DNA of 64,000 nucleotides from Streptomyces cellulosae (GTDB lineage: Bacteria > Actinomycetota > Actinomycetes > Streptomycetales > Streptomycetaceae), in assembly GCF_000721105.1 (NCBI RefSeq), contig NZ_JOEV01000022.1, positions 45,757 through 109,756 of the forward strand. Direction: 5' to 3'. Shown here piece by piece: positions 8,948 through 17,636 of this stretch (within the stretch, counting starts at the first letter, position 1; the number at the start of each line of letters is the position of its first letter). A model generated the notes under the pieces. That model was not told where the DNA came from. It was given only the letters and a program-made list of their open reading frames with translations, and did not search any database. A program made the translations under genes and the position numbers.

Positions 8948-8992
8948 ATGGACCAGATGGACCAGATGGACCAGATGGAGCAGATGGAGCAG
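8948..8992 (+). repeat. 9-bp tandem repeat at a gene start (5 units)
   Basis: Three copies of ATGGACCAG followed by two of ATGGAGCAG form the first 15 codons of the putative anti-sigma gene. Each unit is in frame and contains an ATG, so slippage changes the N-terminal length without frameshift and offers up to five initiation codons. Confidence 0.95.
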
Positions 8993-9988
8993 AACGAGCA
9001 GGAGTTCGGTCCTCGCCTGGGCCGCATGCTCGACGCGTACACGGACGGGCTCCCCACTCCGGGAACGGATCTGGTGGGCGGGGGACTGGCGCGCGGCCGG
9101 CGGCTGAGGAGGCGGCGCCGGACAGTGTGGGGAGCGGCCGCGTTCACCGTGGCGACCGGGCTGACGGGCGGTGCGGTCCTCGCCGGGATCCTCCCGGCCG
9201 GTGCCGGTTCCGGTTCCGGCACGCACCACCAGGCAGCCGGTCCCGCCACCGTGACCATCCCGGACTTCTCGCTGGCCGCCGCCCGGACGACGGCACCGGA
9301 CGGCAAGGTCGCGGTCACCGGCAAGGCGACCCTCGCGACCCTGCGGGACCTGCTGCCCGGGAAGCCCACGACGGGCGGCTACGAGGGGTGGCAGAGCAAG
9401 GAGAGCCCGGTCGCGGTCAGCGCCGGTGGACGGCTGCTCATCAGCGTCGGCGAGGGCCGGGCGGAGACGACGGTCAGCCTCCAGAGCAGCTTCCAGCTGA
9501 CCGCGTTCGACGCGCTGAGCAAGGAAGCGGCACGGGAGGCGGCCACGGGTTCCGGCACGTCGGACCAGGACAAGAGCGGCCGGCCGGCACCGGACAAGTC
9601 CGCGGCCGCGAAGCAGGCCCCTGGCCCGAACAAGAAGCTGCTCCCCGCGACCAAGGCACAGCTCCAGGCGTTCTACTCCTGCGCGGACCGGCCGGAAACC
9701 GGGACCACCCTGTCCTCCTGCACGGCACGCAACCTCGACGACGGCTCGGTCCTGCTCAGCTACGAGGAGAAGTCCGGCAGCCTCCTCCGCCGCACGGCAG
9801 ACCTCCTCCGCACGGACGGCACCCGGATCGTGGTGACCACGTCCAACGCCCGGGACAGCAAGCGGGGCCCGGCGGACATCAGCTCCCCGCCGCTCACCCT
9901 GGTGCAGCTCGCCGGAATCGTCGACAGCCCCACATGGCAGGCGTGGGTGGAACCGTCGGTGAACGAGCAGGCGAAGGGGATCTCCTGA
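8948..9988 (+). CDS. Single-pass membrane protein paired with the ECF sigma factor (candidate anti-sigma)
   Basis: A 346-residue protein. It opens with a repetitive MDQMDQMDQMEQMEQNEQ, then a short cytoplasmic part (residues 18-52 including RGRRLRRRRR), one transmembrane helix at about 57-78 and a long Ala/Thr/Lys-rich extracytoplasmic domain with two Cys (FYSCADRPETGTTLSSCTAR). An ECF factor directly upstream and this topology suggest an anti-sigma or signal-sensing role, but no zinc-binding HxxxCxxC anti-sigma motif is seen. The five tandem ATG-containing repeat units leave the true initiation codon uncertain. No clear ribosome binding site precedes the first ATG beyond a GGAAAGG about 10 nt upstream. 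Confidence 0.75.
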   Translation: MDQMDQMDQMEQMEQNEQEFGPRLGRMLDAYTDGLPTPGTDLVGGGLARGRRLRRRRRTVWGAAAFTVATGLTGGAVLAGILPAGAGSGSGTHHQAAGPATVTIPDFSLAAARTTAPDGKVAVTGKATLATLRDLLPGKPTTGGYEGWQSKESPVAVSAGGRLLISVGEGRAETTVSLQSSFQLTAFDALSKEAAREAATGSGTSDQDKSGRPAPDKSAAAKQAPGPNKKLLPATKAQLQAFYSCADRPETGTTLSSCTARNLDDGSVLLSYEEKSGSLLRRTADLLRTDGTRIVVTTSNARDSKRGPADISSPPLTLVQLAGIVDSPTWQAWVEPSVNEQAKGIS

Positions 9989-10105
9989 AGACAGGGGCGT
10001 CCACGGCAGGAGGCGGAGTCTGTCGGTCGTCGGCGGTTCTTCCGGGGGGATCACCGCGTTCGTGGAGGGTCAAGGGGGAGTCGGTGGACGCCGACCCCGG
10101 CCGCC

Positions 10106-10213
10106 ATGTCCGGCGCGAAGGACGCCGTCGGCAAGTCCACGGTCATCGCAGACGGCGGCTACCGGGGCACCGGCCTGGTCATCCCGCACCGCCGCGCGAA
10201 AGGCCAGTCTTGA
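10106..10213 (+). pseudogene. IS transposase remnant (DDE, IS5-like), internal fragment
   Basis: The frame from an ATG at 10106 reads SGAKDAVGKST then VIADGGYRGTGLVIPHRR then AKGQS before a TGA at 10211-10213. The ADGGYRGTGLVIPHRR..GQ block is the conserved region around the second catalytic Asp of a transposase family common in Streptomyces. Only about 35 residues remain; the N-terminal part, the catalytic Glu and both inverted repeats are absent, so it is a relic. It marks the region between the sigma/anti-sigma pair and the kinase operon as a site of past insertion. Confidence 0.7.
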
Positions 10214-10230
10214 CAGCGCGCGCCGAACTG

Positions 10231-10470
10231 GTGACGGCGAAGGACCCGTATTTCCGCGGCATCGATGCTGATGCCGGACTTCCCGAGGGCATGAGGCTCG
10301 AGCCGGGGCGGTCCACTGATCCGAAGGGCCGCCACTTCTGCGTGTTCGACAACGGAAACGGCTGGCTGAAGTACAGCTTCGTTCGCCGAACCGAAGATCC
10401 TCAGATCGTGGTCGAGGAGGTCTTCTGGCAAGAAGCCGAGCCTCTTACACCACCTCCGGCGGAGGCGTAG
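10231..10470 (+). CDS. Small hypothetical protein with low-GC3 codon use
   Basis: A 79-residue reading frame from GTG 10231; TTG 10210 is an in-frame alternative overlapping the end of the transposase relic. It has sequence LPEGMRLEPGRSTDPKGRHF, then VFDNGNGWLKYSFVRR and [17 protein letters not shown]. Codons such as gat, gct, ctt, cct, aca and gaa are more frequent than in neighbouring genes, which together with the adjacent IS relic suggests acquired DNA. I do not recognise the family. Its last 26 bp overlap the 3' end of the opposing sensor kinase gene, so it may be the surviving tail of a longer imported gene. Confidence 0.45.
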   Translation: MTAKDPYFRGIDADAGLPEGMRLEPGRSTDPKGRHFCVFDNGNGWLKYSFVRRTEDPQIVVEEVFWQEAEPLTPPPAEA

Positions 10471-11908
10471 CTGCCCCCGGCAGCCGTACCGTCGCCACCG
10501 TGCCGCCTCCCTCCGCGCGGGCCAGCGACACCTCGCCGCCCGCCTGCTGGATCGTGCGGGCGACGATCGACAGGCCGAGGCCCGAACCCGGCAGGGCACG
10601 TGCGCTCGGTGAGCGCCAGAAGCGGTCGAAGACGTGGGGGAGTTCGTCCTCCGGGATGCCGGGGCCGTGATCGCGTACCGTCAGCACGCCCTCGCTCAGC
10701 CGGACCTCGACCGTGCCGCCTCCGGGGCTGAACTTCACCGCGTTGTCGAGGATGTTGACGATCGCCCGCTCCAGGGCCGAGGGCTCCGCCCGGACGTACC
10801 AGGGCTGGAGATCGGCGGTGATGGTCAGCTCCGGGCCGCGGAGCCGGGCGCGACGCAGGGCGGCCTCCACCGTGTCCCGCAGCGAGACCACCTGGACGCG
10901 CTCACCCCGCTGCCCCGCCGAGCGGGACAGCTCCTGGAGGTCGCCGATCAGGGCGGCCAGCTCGGTCATCTGCGCCTTCACCGAGTCGAGCAGCGCCTTG
11001 CGGTCGGCCGGGGGGATCGGTCGGCCGGTCTCCTCGCTGCGGGTGAGGAGTTCGATGTTGGTGCGCAACGACGTCAGGGGCGTACGGAGTTCGTGGCCCG
11101 CGTCCGCGATGAGCTGTTGCTGGAGCTCGTGGGAGCTGGCCAGGGACGAGGTCATCGAGTTGAAGGAACGGGAGAGACGGGCGACTTCGTCCTCGCTGTC
11201 GTCGTCCACGGGGATGCGGATGGTCAGGTCCTCGGTGCGGGCCACCTCTTCGACGGCTTCCGTGAGCTTGTCGATCGGACGCAGGCCCGCACGGGCGACC
11301 GCGAGGCCGGCTGCTCCGGCGCCGATGACTCCGACTCCGGAGACGAGAAGGAGGATCAGGGCGAGGTCGTTGAGAGTGGACTGGGTGTTCTTCAGAGGGA
11401 CCGCGACGAGGAGAGCCGTCTCGGGATAGAGCGCGGGAAGCGTGCCGGGGCCCTGGCTGACGAGCAGGGGGACGGTCAGTACGCGCACCGCGTTGCCGTT
11501 CTTGTCGGTGCCGTTGCGGAACGTGCCCTGCCCAGGGGCGGCGTGCTTGATCACGTCCTTGTCGGTGTCGGTGATCTCGACCGTGCCCTCCGAGTTCGAC
11601 GAGACGCAGGACTTGCCGTCCGAATCGACCAACTGGAGGTACACGGTGTTGTGCGCGCGCAGGTCGCTGGCCTGGTCCGCCTGCGGAGCCTGCGGGCAGG
11701 CCCGGAGCAGGAGTTGGACCTCGCCGAGTTGCTTCGGCTGTGCTCCCTGCTGCAGATCCGCGTCGAGCTGGTCGTACAGCTTGCCCTGAACGATGAACCA
11801 GCACGTCACCGCCACCGCCGCCACCGCGAACGCCACCGCCGCCGCCACCAGCAGCGCCAGTCGGGACCGGATCGGCAGGGAACGGAACCGGCGTACGACC
11901 TTCCTCAC
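10445..11908 (-). CDS. Two-component sensor histidine kinase (MprB-like)
   Basis: A 487-residue membrane kinase. It has two transmembrane helices (about 17-37 and 175-200) flanking an extracytoplasmic sensor domain, then a HAMP linker, a HisKA domain with the phospho-accepting His in [20 protein letters not shown], and an HATPase domain with [37 protein letters not shown] and GSGLGLSIV. Its start overlaps the end of the response regulator gene by 4 nt, so they are cotranscribed. With an HtrA protease further upstream on the same strand, the set matches the mycobacterial MprA-MprB-PepD envelope-stress arrangement. Confidence 0.93.
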   Translation of the reverse strand: MRKVVRRFRSLPIRSRLALLVAAAVAFAVAAVAVTCWFIVQGKLYDQLDADLQQGAQPKQLGEVQLLLRACPQAPQADQASDLRAHNTVYLQLVDSDGKSCVSSNSEGTVEITDTDKDVIKHAAPGQGTFRNGTDKNGNAVRVLTVPLLVSQGPGTLPALYPETALLVAVPLKNTQSTLNDLALILLLVSGVGVIGAGAAGLAVARAGLRPIDKLTEAVEEVARTEDLTIRIPVDDDSEDEVARLSRSFNSMTSSLASSHELQQQLIADAGHELRTPLTSLRTNIELLTRSEETGRPIPPADRKALLDSVKAQMTELAALIGDLQELSRSAGQRGERVQVVSLRDTVEAALRRARLRGPELTITADLQPWYVRAEPSALERAIVNILDNAVKFSPGGGTVEVRLSEGVLTVRDHGPGIPEDELPHVFDRFWRSPSARALPGSGLGLSIVARTIQQAGGEVSLARAEGGGTVATVRLPGAATPPPEVV

Positions 11909-12639
11909 TCCGCGCCGCCCTGTCGCAGCACGTACCCCACACCTCGCACCGTGTGCACGAGGCGCGGCTCGCCGCCCGCCTCGGTCTTGCGCCGCAGGTA
12001 CATCACGTACACGTCCAGCGAGTTCGACGACGGCTCGAAGTCGAAGCCCCAGACCGCCTTCAGGATCTGCTCACGGGTGAGGACCTGGCGCGGGTGGGCC
12101 ATGAACATCTCCAGGAGCGTGAACTCCGTGCGGGTCAGCTCCACCGGCCGCCCGCCCCGCCTGACCTCACGGGTCGCGAGGTCCATGCGCAGGTCGGCGA
12201 AGGTGAGCGCCTCGTCCGCCGTCGCCCCCGCTCCGGCCGCCGCCGCGTACGAGCTGCGGCGCAGCAGCGCGCGGACCCGGGCGAAGAGTTCGTCGAGTTC
12301 GAAGGGCTTGACCAGGTAGTCGTCCGCCCCGGCGTCCAGTCCCGTGACCCGGTCGCCGACCGTGTCGCGAGCGGTGAGCATCAGGATCGGTGTCGTGTCG
12401 CCGGCCCCGCGGATGCGCCGCGCGGCGGTCAGGCCGTCCATGCGCGGCATCTGGATGTCCAGGACCACCAGGTCGGGCTGGTACGCGGTCGCCTTCTCCA
12501 GGGCGTCCGCGCCGTCGACCGCGACCTCCGTGTCGTAGCCCTCGAAGGCGAGGCTGCGCTGGAGTGCTTCGCGCACGGCCGGCTCGTCGTCGACGATCAG
12601 GATGCGCTGGGTGTCACGGTCGCCTTCGGCGGGGCTCAT
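11905..12639 (-). CDS. OmpR-family response regulator (MprA-like)
   Basis: A 244-residue regulator. The receiver domain covers residues 10-125 with the phosphorylatable Asp in [14 protein letters not shown], Thr/Lys switch residues in [12 protein letters not shown] and [10 protein letters not shown]. The C-terminal winged helix (about 145-240) ends with [16 protein letters not shown] and [12 protein letters not shown]. Its gene overlaps that of the sensor kinase and reads in the same direction. The 11-bp-spaced CTCTCAG repeats upstream of the htrA gene (14222-14262) are a plausible binding site for this protein because OmpR-type regulators bind phased direct repeats; that link is inference. 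Confidence 0.94.
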   Translation of the reverse strand: MSPAEGDRDTQRILIVDDEPAVREALQRSLAFEGYDTEVAVDGADALEKATAYQPDLVVLDIQMPRMDGLTAARRIRGAGDTTPILMLTARDTVGDRVTGLDAGADDYLVKPFELDELFARVRALLRRSSYAAAAGAGATADEALTFADLRMDLATREVRRGGRPVELTRTEFTLLEMFMAHPRQVLTREQILKAVWGFDFEPSSNSLDVYVMYLRRKTEAGGEPRLVHTVRGVGYVLRQGGAE

Positions 12640-12767
12640 GGGCGTGGATTCCTCGGATGCGGTGGGACGGGCGGGCTGACCTCGACGGTCGCTTTCAGCC
12701 TCGCACGGTTCCCGGCTGGCGCTGACGGAAGTGCTGAAGGAAGGGCCGACGGAAGCGTCGGACGCGA

Positions 12768-12968
12768 TCAGCCGCGTACGGTACGGCGGCGGCCGCGCCC
12801 CGCGGTCGTGCTGGTCGCCGCGGCCGTCGCCCGGCGGCCCGTGCCGTGCGCGGTCGCCACCTCCGGCGCCCGCCCCTGCGGCGCGTGCAGCTCGTACGCC
12901 ACTTCCAGGGCCAGGGTGAAGCCGGCCGGGTCGGTGCCGGACACCGGGTGCGAAACCTGCTTGATCAT
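12768..12968 (-). CDS. Small hypothetical protein between htrA-like gene and response regulator
   Basis: A 66-residue frame with an excellent ribosome binding site (GAGGAG 8 nt before the ATG at 12968). The sequence begins [35 protein letters not shown], then an Ala/Thr/Arg-rich basic tail ending [10 protein letters not shown]. It sits 44 bp after the protease stop and about 130 bp before the response regulator, all on the same strand, so it is probably part of the stress-response transcription unit. No domain is recognised. The basic C-terminal tail could bind nucleic acid or simply be disordered. Confidence 0.6.
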   Translation of the reverse strand: MIKQVSHPVSGTDPAGFTLALEVAYELHAPQGRAPEVATAHGTGRRATAAATSTTAGRGRRRTVRG

Positions 12969-13012
12969 GACGTACTCCTCAGAGGTCGCTGACGTGGCGT
13001 ACATCGCTGCTC

Positions 13013-14113
13013 TCAGCTGTCCGAACCGCCGGCCCGCAGCGTGGCGAGGTCGGCCTTGACGGTGTTGATCGGGATGGCGAAGCCGAGGCCCACGCTGCCC
13101 GCGTCGGACGAGGACGACCCGGCGGCGGCCGAGTACATCGCCGAGTTGATCCCGATGATGTTGCCGTTCATGTCGATCAGCGCGCCGCCGGAGTTGCCGG
13201 GGTTGAGTGAGGCGTCCGTCTGGAGCGCCTTGTACGTCGTCGTGGACGAGCCGGTGTCGCCGTTGAACTGCTGACCGCCGAACTCGAACGGCCACTGGCC
13301 GTTGCCGCCCTGCTGTTGTTGTTGCTGTCCGCCCTCGTCGGTGGAGACGGTGACGTCACGGTTCAGGGCGGAGACGATGCCGCTGGTGACGGTGCCGGTC
13401 AGGCCCTCGGGGGAGCCGATCGCGACGACTTGGTCGCCGACCTGGACGCCGGAGGAGTCGCCGAGGGCGGCCGTGGTCAGGCCGGAGGCGTTCTCCAGCT
13501 TGATCAGGGCGAGGTCCTTCTTGCTGTCGGTGCCGACGACCTTCGCGGTGTACGTCTTGCCGTTGCTCGTGCTCACCTTGACCGAGTCCGCGCCGGAGAC
13601 GACGTGGTTGTTGGTGATGATCTCGCCGTCACCGGTGATGATCACGCCGGAGCCGGTGGACTCACCCGCGTTCGAGGTGGCGTTGATCTCGACGATGCTC
13701 GGGCTGACCGCCTTGGCGACCCCGGCGACCGTGCCCTTGTCGGCGGAGGGCACCACGTTGGTGCTGGTGCCGGTGCTGCTGCTCGCGGTGACCGTGTCCG
13801 GGCCGGTCAGCTCCTGGATGCCGTACGCGGTCCCGCCGCCTATCGCCGCGGCGACGATCGCCACGGCCGCGAGCAGCGGGACCGGGCCCCGGGCGCGCTT
13901 CCTGGGTGCCGCGGCGGGCGCGGGCGGGGGCCCGGAGAAGGTGGGCGGCTGGGCCGGCGGGGGCGGCCACTCGGGGTTCACCGGGGCCACGGGATTCATG
14001 GGGGCGGCGGAGTGCTGCTGCTGGGGGTACGCCGACTGAAGGGGGACAGCGGCTTCGTGTCCGTGTCCCTGGGGGTTCTCGTACTCGCCACTGCGGCGGA
14101 AGCTCTCGGTCAT
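13013..14113 (-). CDS. HtrA/DegP-like membrane-anchored serine protease (PepD-like)
   Basis: A 366-residue protein. A Pro/Gln/Ser-rich cytoplasmic N-terminus (1 to about 90) leads into one transmembrane helix (about 92-114, PLLAAVAIVAAAIGGGTAYG). The trypsin-like domain carries the catalytic triad: His in ITNNHVVSGADS, Asp in DSKKDLALIKLEN and Ser in LNPGNSGGALIDMNG. A poly-Gln run (QQQQQQ) interrupts the domain. The C-terminus ends soon after the protease fold (LGFAIPINTVKADLATLRAG) and no PDZ domain is visible, unlike classical HtrA. The protein should face outward and degrade or sense misfolded envelope proteins. Expression is probably driven from the promoter region holding the CTCTCAG repeats. 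Confidence 0.92.
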   Translation of the reverse strand: MTESFRRSGEYENPQGHGHEAAVPLQSAYPQQQHSAAPMNPVAPVNPEWPPPPAQPPTFSGPPPAPAAAPRKRARGPVPLLAAVAIVAAAIGGGTAYGIQELTGPDTVTASSSTGTSTNVVPSADKGTVAGVAKAVSPSIVEINATSNAGESTGSGVIITGDGEIITNNHVVSGADSVKVSTSNGKTYTAKVVGTDSKKDLALIKLENASGLTTAALGDSSGVQVGDQVVAIGSPEGLTGTVTSGIVSALNRDVTVSTDEGGQQQQQQGGNGQWPFEFGGQQFNGDTGSSTTTYKALQTDASLNPGNSGGALIDMNGNIIGINSAMYSAAAGSSSSDAGSVGLGFAIPINTVKADLATLRAGGSDS

Positions 14114-14221
14114 GTCACACAGCCTGTCCGCCGACCATGAGAGCTCCCTGAGCGCCGGCTGAGAAGCCCGGCAGAACCTCGTTCGCCCGATATAAAGACG
14201 CTTCTCGCCGCTCGCGGGGCC

Positions 14222-14262
14222 CTCTCAGAAAGCTCTCAGAGAGCTCTCAGGAAGCCCCTCAG
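14222..14262. promoter_or_regulatory. Phased CTCTCAG direct repeats upstream of the htrA-like gene
   Basis: CTCTCAG occurs at 14222-14228, 14233-14239 and 14244-14250, exactly 11 bp apart, with a degenerate fourth copy (CCCTCAG) at 14256-14262. In the orientation of the protease gene these read CTGAGAG. One-turn spacing is the pattern expected for head-to-tail binding of an OmpR-type regulator. Two weaker CTGAG copies lie closer to the gene (about 14149 and 14159). The array lies about 110-150 bp upstream of the protease start codon and just before the LacI gene end. Confidence 0.7.
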
Positions 14263-14284
14263 CACATCGCAATCAGGCGCGCTC

Positions 14285-15307
14285 TCACACGCACCCGCAC
14301 GACTTCCGCAGCACCAACCGCGACGGGAACTGCTTCAACCGCTCCTGCCGGGACCCGGCCACCCGCAGCCCGTCGTCCAGTACGAGGTCCACGGCGGCCC
14401 GTGCCATCGCCGAACGGTCCGAGGCGATCGTGGTCAGCGGCGGGTCGGCGAGCGCCGCCTCCTTGATGTCGTCGAAGCCGGCCACCGCCAGCTTCTCGGG
14501 CACGTCGATGCGCAGCTCGCGCGCCGCGCGCAGGACGCCGATGGCCTGGTCGTCGGTGGAGCAGAAGATCGCGGGCGGTCGCCGGGGCCCGGAGAGGATG
14601 CCGAGCGCCACCTGATAGGCGTCGTAGCGGTTGTACGGCGCCTCGAAGAGCCGTCCCTCGGTGGACAGCCCGGCCTCCCGCATCGCGCGCCGCCAGCCCT
14701 CGACGTGGTCGGAGACGGGGTCGCCGACAGCGGGGGTGTCCGCGGTGCCGCCCATGCAGGCGACGTAGTCGTAGCCGTGCTCCAGCAGGTGGCGGACGGC
14801 GACCTGGGCGCCGCCCAGGTCGTCCGTGACGACGGCGACGTCGTCGATGGCTTCGGGCCGCTCGTGCAGCAGCACCACCCGGGCGTCCCAGGCGTCGATC
14901 TCGGCGGCGGCGTTGTCGTTCAGCGCGTGGCTGACGAGGATCAGGCCGGAGACCCGCATGCCGAGGAAGGCGCGCAGGTAGTGGACCTCGCGCTCGCCGA
15001 CGTAGTCGGAGTTGCCGACCAGGACCATCTTTCCGCGCTCGGACGCCGCCTGTTCGACCGCGTGCGCCATCTCCCCGAAGAAGGGCTGGCGCGCGTCCGG
15101 CACGATCAGGCCTATGAGATCCGTGCGCCGCGAGGCCATCGCCTGGGCGACCCGGTCGGGGCGGTAGCCCAGTTCCTTGATCGCGGCGAGGACACGCTCG
15201 CGCGTGGCCGGGGCGACCGGCCGGGGTCCGTTGTTGATGACATAGCTGACGACGGCGGTGGACGTCCCCGCCAGTCGCGCCACGTCATCCCTGGTTACCT
15301 TGGCCAC
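14285..15307 (-). CDS. LacI-family transcriptional regulator
   Basis: A 340-residue repressor. The N-terminal HTH (residues 4-50) reads [20 protein letters not shown] followed by a hinge ([19 protein letters not shown]). A periplasmic-binding-protein-like sensor domain follows with [20 protein letters not shown] and [14 protein letters not shown]. The C-terminus carries the unusual KSCGCV tail. No transporter or sugar-utilisation gene lies beside it, so its ligand cannot be inferred. It is convergent with nothing and divergent from nothing: both flanking genes read the same way. Confidence 0.92.
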   Translation of the reverse strand: MAKVTRDDVARLAGTSTAVVSYVINNGPRPVAPATRERVLAAIKELGYRPDRVAQAMASRRTDLIGLIVPDARQPFFGEMAHAVEQAASERGKMVLVGNSDYVGEREVHYLRAFLGMRVSGLILVSHALNDNAAAEIDAWDARVVLLHERPEAIDDVAVVTDDLGGAQVAVRHLLEHGYDYVACMGGTADTPAVGDPVSDHVEGWRRAMREAGLSTEGRLFEAPYNRYDAYQVALGILSGPRRPPAIFCSTDDQAIGVLRAARELRIDVPEKLAVAGFDDIKEAALADPPLTTIASDRSAMARAAVDLVLDDGLRVAGSRQERLKQFPSRLVLRKSCGCV

Positions 15308-15401
15308 GCGCGGAGTCTACGCGGATGGACCCGCTCTGGGCAGGGCGTACGGATGCCTCCCGGAGCGGAAGCGCGCGGGAGCGACGCCCTGCCCACGCCG
15401 G

Positions 15402-16181
15402 CTACGCCTCCGCCGCGATCTCGGCGGCGTCCAGTGCGTCCGTGTCGTCCGCATCGTCCGTGTTTGTAGGGGCCGACTTGGGCTTCACGTCCTCCGTCGC
15501 GCGCTCGCCCTTCTCCGGAGTAACGAATCGATAACCGACGTTCCGGACGGTTCCGATCAGCGACTCGTGCTCGGGCCCGAGCTTGGCGCGCAGGCGTCGT
15601 ACGTGCACGTCGACGGTCCGGGTGCCGCCGAAGTAGTCGTAGCCCCAGACCTCCTGGAGGAGCTGCGCGCGGGTGAAGACGCGGCCGGGGTGCTGGGCGA
15701 GGTACTTCAGGAGCTCGAACTCCTTGAAGGTGAGGTCGAGGACCCGGCCCTTGAGCTTGGCGGAGTAGGTCGCCTCGTCGACCGACAGGTCGCCGTTGCG
15801 GATCTCCATGGGGGAGTCGTCGTTGACGATCTGCTGGCGGCCCATGGCCAGACGCAGGCGCGCCTCGACCTCCGCCGGTCCGGCGGTGTCCAGCAGGACG
15901 TCGTCGATGCCCCAGTCGGCGGTGACGGCCGCGAGGCCGCCCTCGGTCACGACGAGGATGAGCGGACAGCCGGGCCCGGTGGACCGCAGCAGTTGGCACA
16001 GGCTGCGGACCTGCGGCAGATCACGGCGCCCGTCGATCAGAATGACGTCGGCACCCGGGGTGTCGACGAGGGCGGGCCCCTCCGCCGGAGCCACGCGCAC
16101 GTTGTGCAGCAGCAGGCCGAGGGCGGGAAGCACCTCCGTGGACGGCTGGAGGGCGTTGGTCAGGAGCAGCAGAGAACTCAT
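15402..16181 (-). CDS. glnR: GlnR, global nitrogen response regulator
   Basis: A 259-residue OmpR-like orphan regulator. The receiver-like domain starts [20 protein letters not shown] and keeps the Asp of [13 protein letters not shown], while the winged helix is the highly conserved [20 protein letters not shown] ... [18 protein letters not shown] ... [14 protein letters not shown]. This matches Streptomyces GlnR, the activator/repressor of glnA, amtB and nir genes, which works without a cognate kinase. A disordered acidic C-terminal tail ([16 protein letters not shown]) follows. The ATG at 16181 with GAGGAG upstream is preferred over the upstream in-frame start. It is divergent from the hydrolase gene. 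Confidence 0.93.
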   Translation of the reverse strand: MSSLLLLTNALQPSTEVLPALGLLLHNVRVAPAEGPALVDTPGADVILIDGRRDLPQVRSLCQLLRSTGPGCPLILVVTEGGLAAVTADWGIDDVLLDTAGPAEVEARLRLAMGRQQIVNDDSPMEIRNGDLSVDEATYSAKLKGRVLDLTFKEFELLKYLAQHPGRVFTRAQLLQEVWGYDYFGGTRTVDVHVRRLRAKLGPEHESLIGTVRNVGYRFVTPEKGERATEDVKPKSAPTNTDDADDTDALDAAEIAAEA

Positions 16182-16352
16182 ACGTCTGGTTCCTCCTCGG
16201 TCCCTGCGAGGACGTGGTGCGGTGCGGCACTGCTCTGCGATCCCGGGGCCCCGTACACCTGCGGTTTCCCGCTTCGTATACAACGCTTCCGAAAGCACAA
16301 AAGGACCCGGGGGCTACGCTGCCCAGGTCCTCTGTCCAGGAGAATAGCCCAC

Positions 16353-17309
16353 ATGAGCACGGGTTCGGCAGGTCATGTGGCGCGATCCACGAATCGTCCG
16401 CACTCTGAGACGAGCAGACGCACCGCATTGCGGACGTTTCTGCACACCGCCGATGGTGTGACGATCGATTCCGTATACGACCCGGGTACCGCCGTATACG
16501 ACGCCTCGACGTCATCTCCTGGCGACCCGTTGTTCAAACCGGTGGGCGGTCCGGTGGGCGATCCGGGGCGCGATCCGGGGCGCGATCCGGTGGGTGATCC
16601 GGTGTTCGTCATCGCCCACGGTTTCACCGGTGACGTGGACCGTCCGCACGTTCGTCGGGTGGCGGCCGCGTTCGCGCGGTACGGCGCCGTGGTCACCTTC
16701 TCCTTCCGGGGCCACGGTGCCTCCGGCGGGCACTCGACGGTCGGCGCCCGGGAGGTGCTGGACCTCGCGGCGGCGGTCGAGTGGGCCCGCTCGCTCGGGC
16801 ACCGGCGCGTGGTCACCGTCGGCTTCTCCATGGGCGGCTCGGTGGCACTGCGGCACGCGGCGCTCTACGGCCCGAACCCGCCCGAGCGGGAGCGGGTGCA
16901 CGCGGGGCGCGTGGAAGCGGCGACGGACGCCGTGGTCTCGGTGAGCGCCCCCGCCCGCTGGTACTACCGGGGCACGGCCCCCATGCGCCGGCTCCACTGG
17001 CTGGTGACGCGCCCCACGGGACGCCTGGTGGGCCGCTACGGCTTCCGTACGCGCATCCACCACCGCGAGTGGGACCCGGTACCCGTGTCACCGGTGGAGG
17101 CGGTCCCGAGGATCGCGCCGACGCCCCTGCTGATCGTGCACGGCGCCATCGACGGCTACTTCCCGCTCGACCACCCCCGCATGCTGGCCGCTGCCGCGGG
17201 CGGCCACGCGGAACTCTGGCTGGAGCCCGGCATGGGTCACGCGGAACACGCCGCTGGAGACGAGCTGCTCGCCCGCATCGGAGACTGGGCTGTCGGTCGG
17301 GCGGGCTAG
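16353..17309 (+). CDS. Alpha/beta hydrolase
   Basis: A 318-residue hydrolase. The nucleophile elbow is TVGFSMGGSVALRHA (Ser in GFSMGG), the oxyanion region FRGHGASGGHSTVGAREVLD, and the late acid/base segment HGAIDGYFPLDHPRML and GMGHAEHA provide the likely Asp and His. An N-terminal linker contains short GDP/GRDP repeats (positions 16545-16605) of no clear role. It starts at ATG 16353 after CCAGGAGA. It is followed 70 bp later by a MoaD-like gene. Substrate unknown. Confidence 0.85.
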   Translation: MSTGSAGHVARSTNRPHSETSRRTALRTFLHTADGVTIDSVYDPGTAVYDASTSSPGDPLFKPVGGPVGDPGRDPGRDPVGDPVFVIAHGFTGDVDRPHVRRVAAAFARYGAVVTFSFRGHGASGGHSTVGAREVLDLAAAVEWARSLGHRRVVTVGFSMGGSVALRHAALYGPNPPERERVHAGRVEAATDAVVSVSAPARWYYRGTAPMRRLHWLVTRPTGRLVGRYGFRTRIHHREWDPVPVSPVEAVPRIAPTPLLIVHGAIDGYFPLDHPRMLAAAAGGHAELWLEPGMGHAEHAAGDELLARIGDWAVGRAG

Positions 17310-17379
17310 CCTGACCGTGTACACGGCCGACTGACGGCCCATTGACTGCCGACGATTGCCGATTGATTGAGGAACCGGG

Positions 17380-17634
17380 ATGGCGAAGGTCACGGTGCGC
17401 TACTGGGCCGCCGCGAAGGCCGCGGCCGGAGTCGCCGAGGAGCTGTTCGACGCGGACACCCTGGCCGAGGCGCTGGACGCCGTGCGCGGGCGACACCCCG
17501 GCGAACTCGTGCGCGTCCTGCTGCGCTGCTCGTTCCTCGTCGACGGTGACCCCGTGGGCACCCGCGGACATGAGACGGTACGGCTGGCCGACGGCGGCAC
17601 GGTCGAAGTGCTCCCGCCGTTCGCAGGAGGGTGA
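17380..17634 (+). CDS. MoaD/ThiS-family sulfur carrier protein
   Basis: An 84-residue ubiquitin-like protein ending in the diagnostic PPFAGG. The C-terminal Gly-Gly is the site of adenylation and thiocarboxylate formation in MoaD (molybdopterin synthase small subunit) and related carriers. Sequence landmarks are VTVRYWAAAKAAAGVAEE and ADGGTVEVLPPFAGG. Its stop overlaps a GTG of the next gene, but that gene's true start is probably ATG 17637. The partner synthase gene is not nearby, so the pathway (molybdenum cofactor or another sulfur transfer) is open. Confidence 0.85.
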   Translation: MAKVTVRYWAAAKAAAGVAEELFDADTLAEALDAVRGRHPGELVRVLLRCSFLVDGDPVGTRGHETVRLADGGTVEVLPPFAGG

Positions 17635-17636
17635 CG

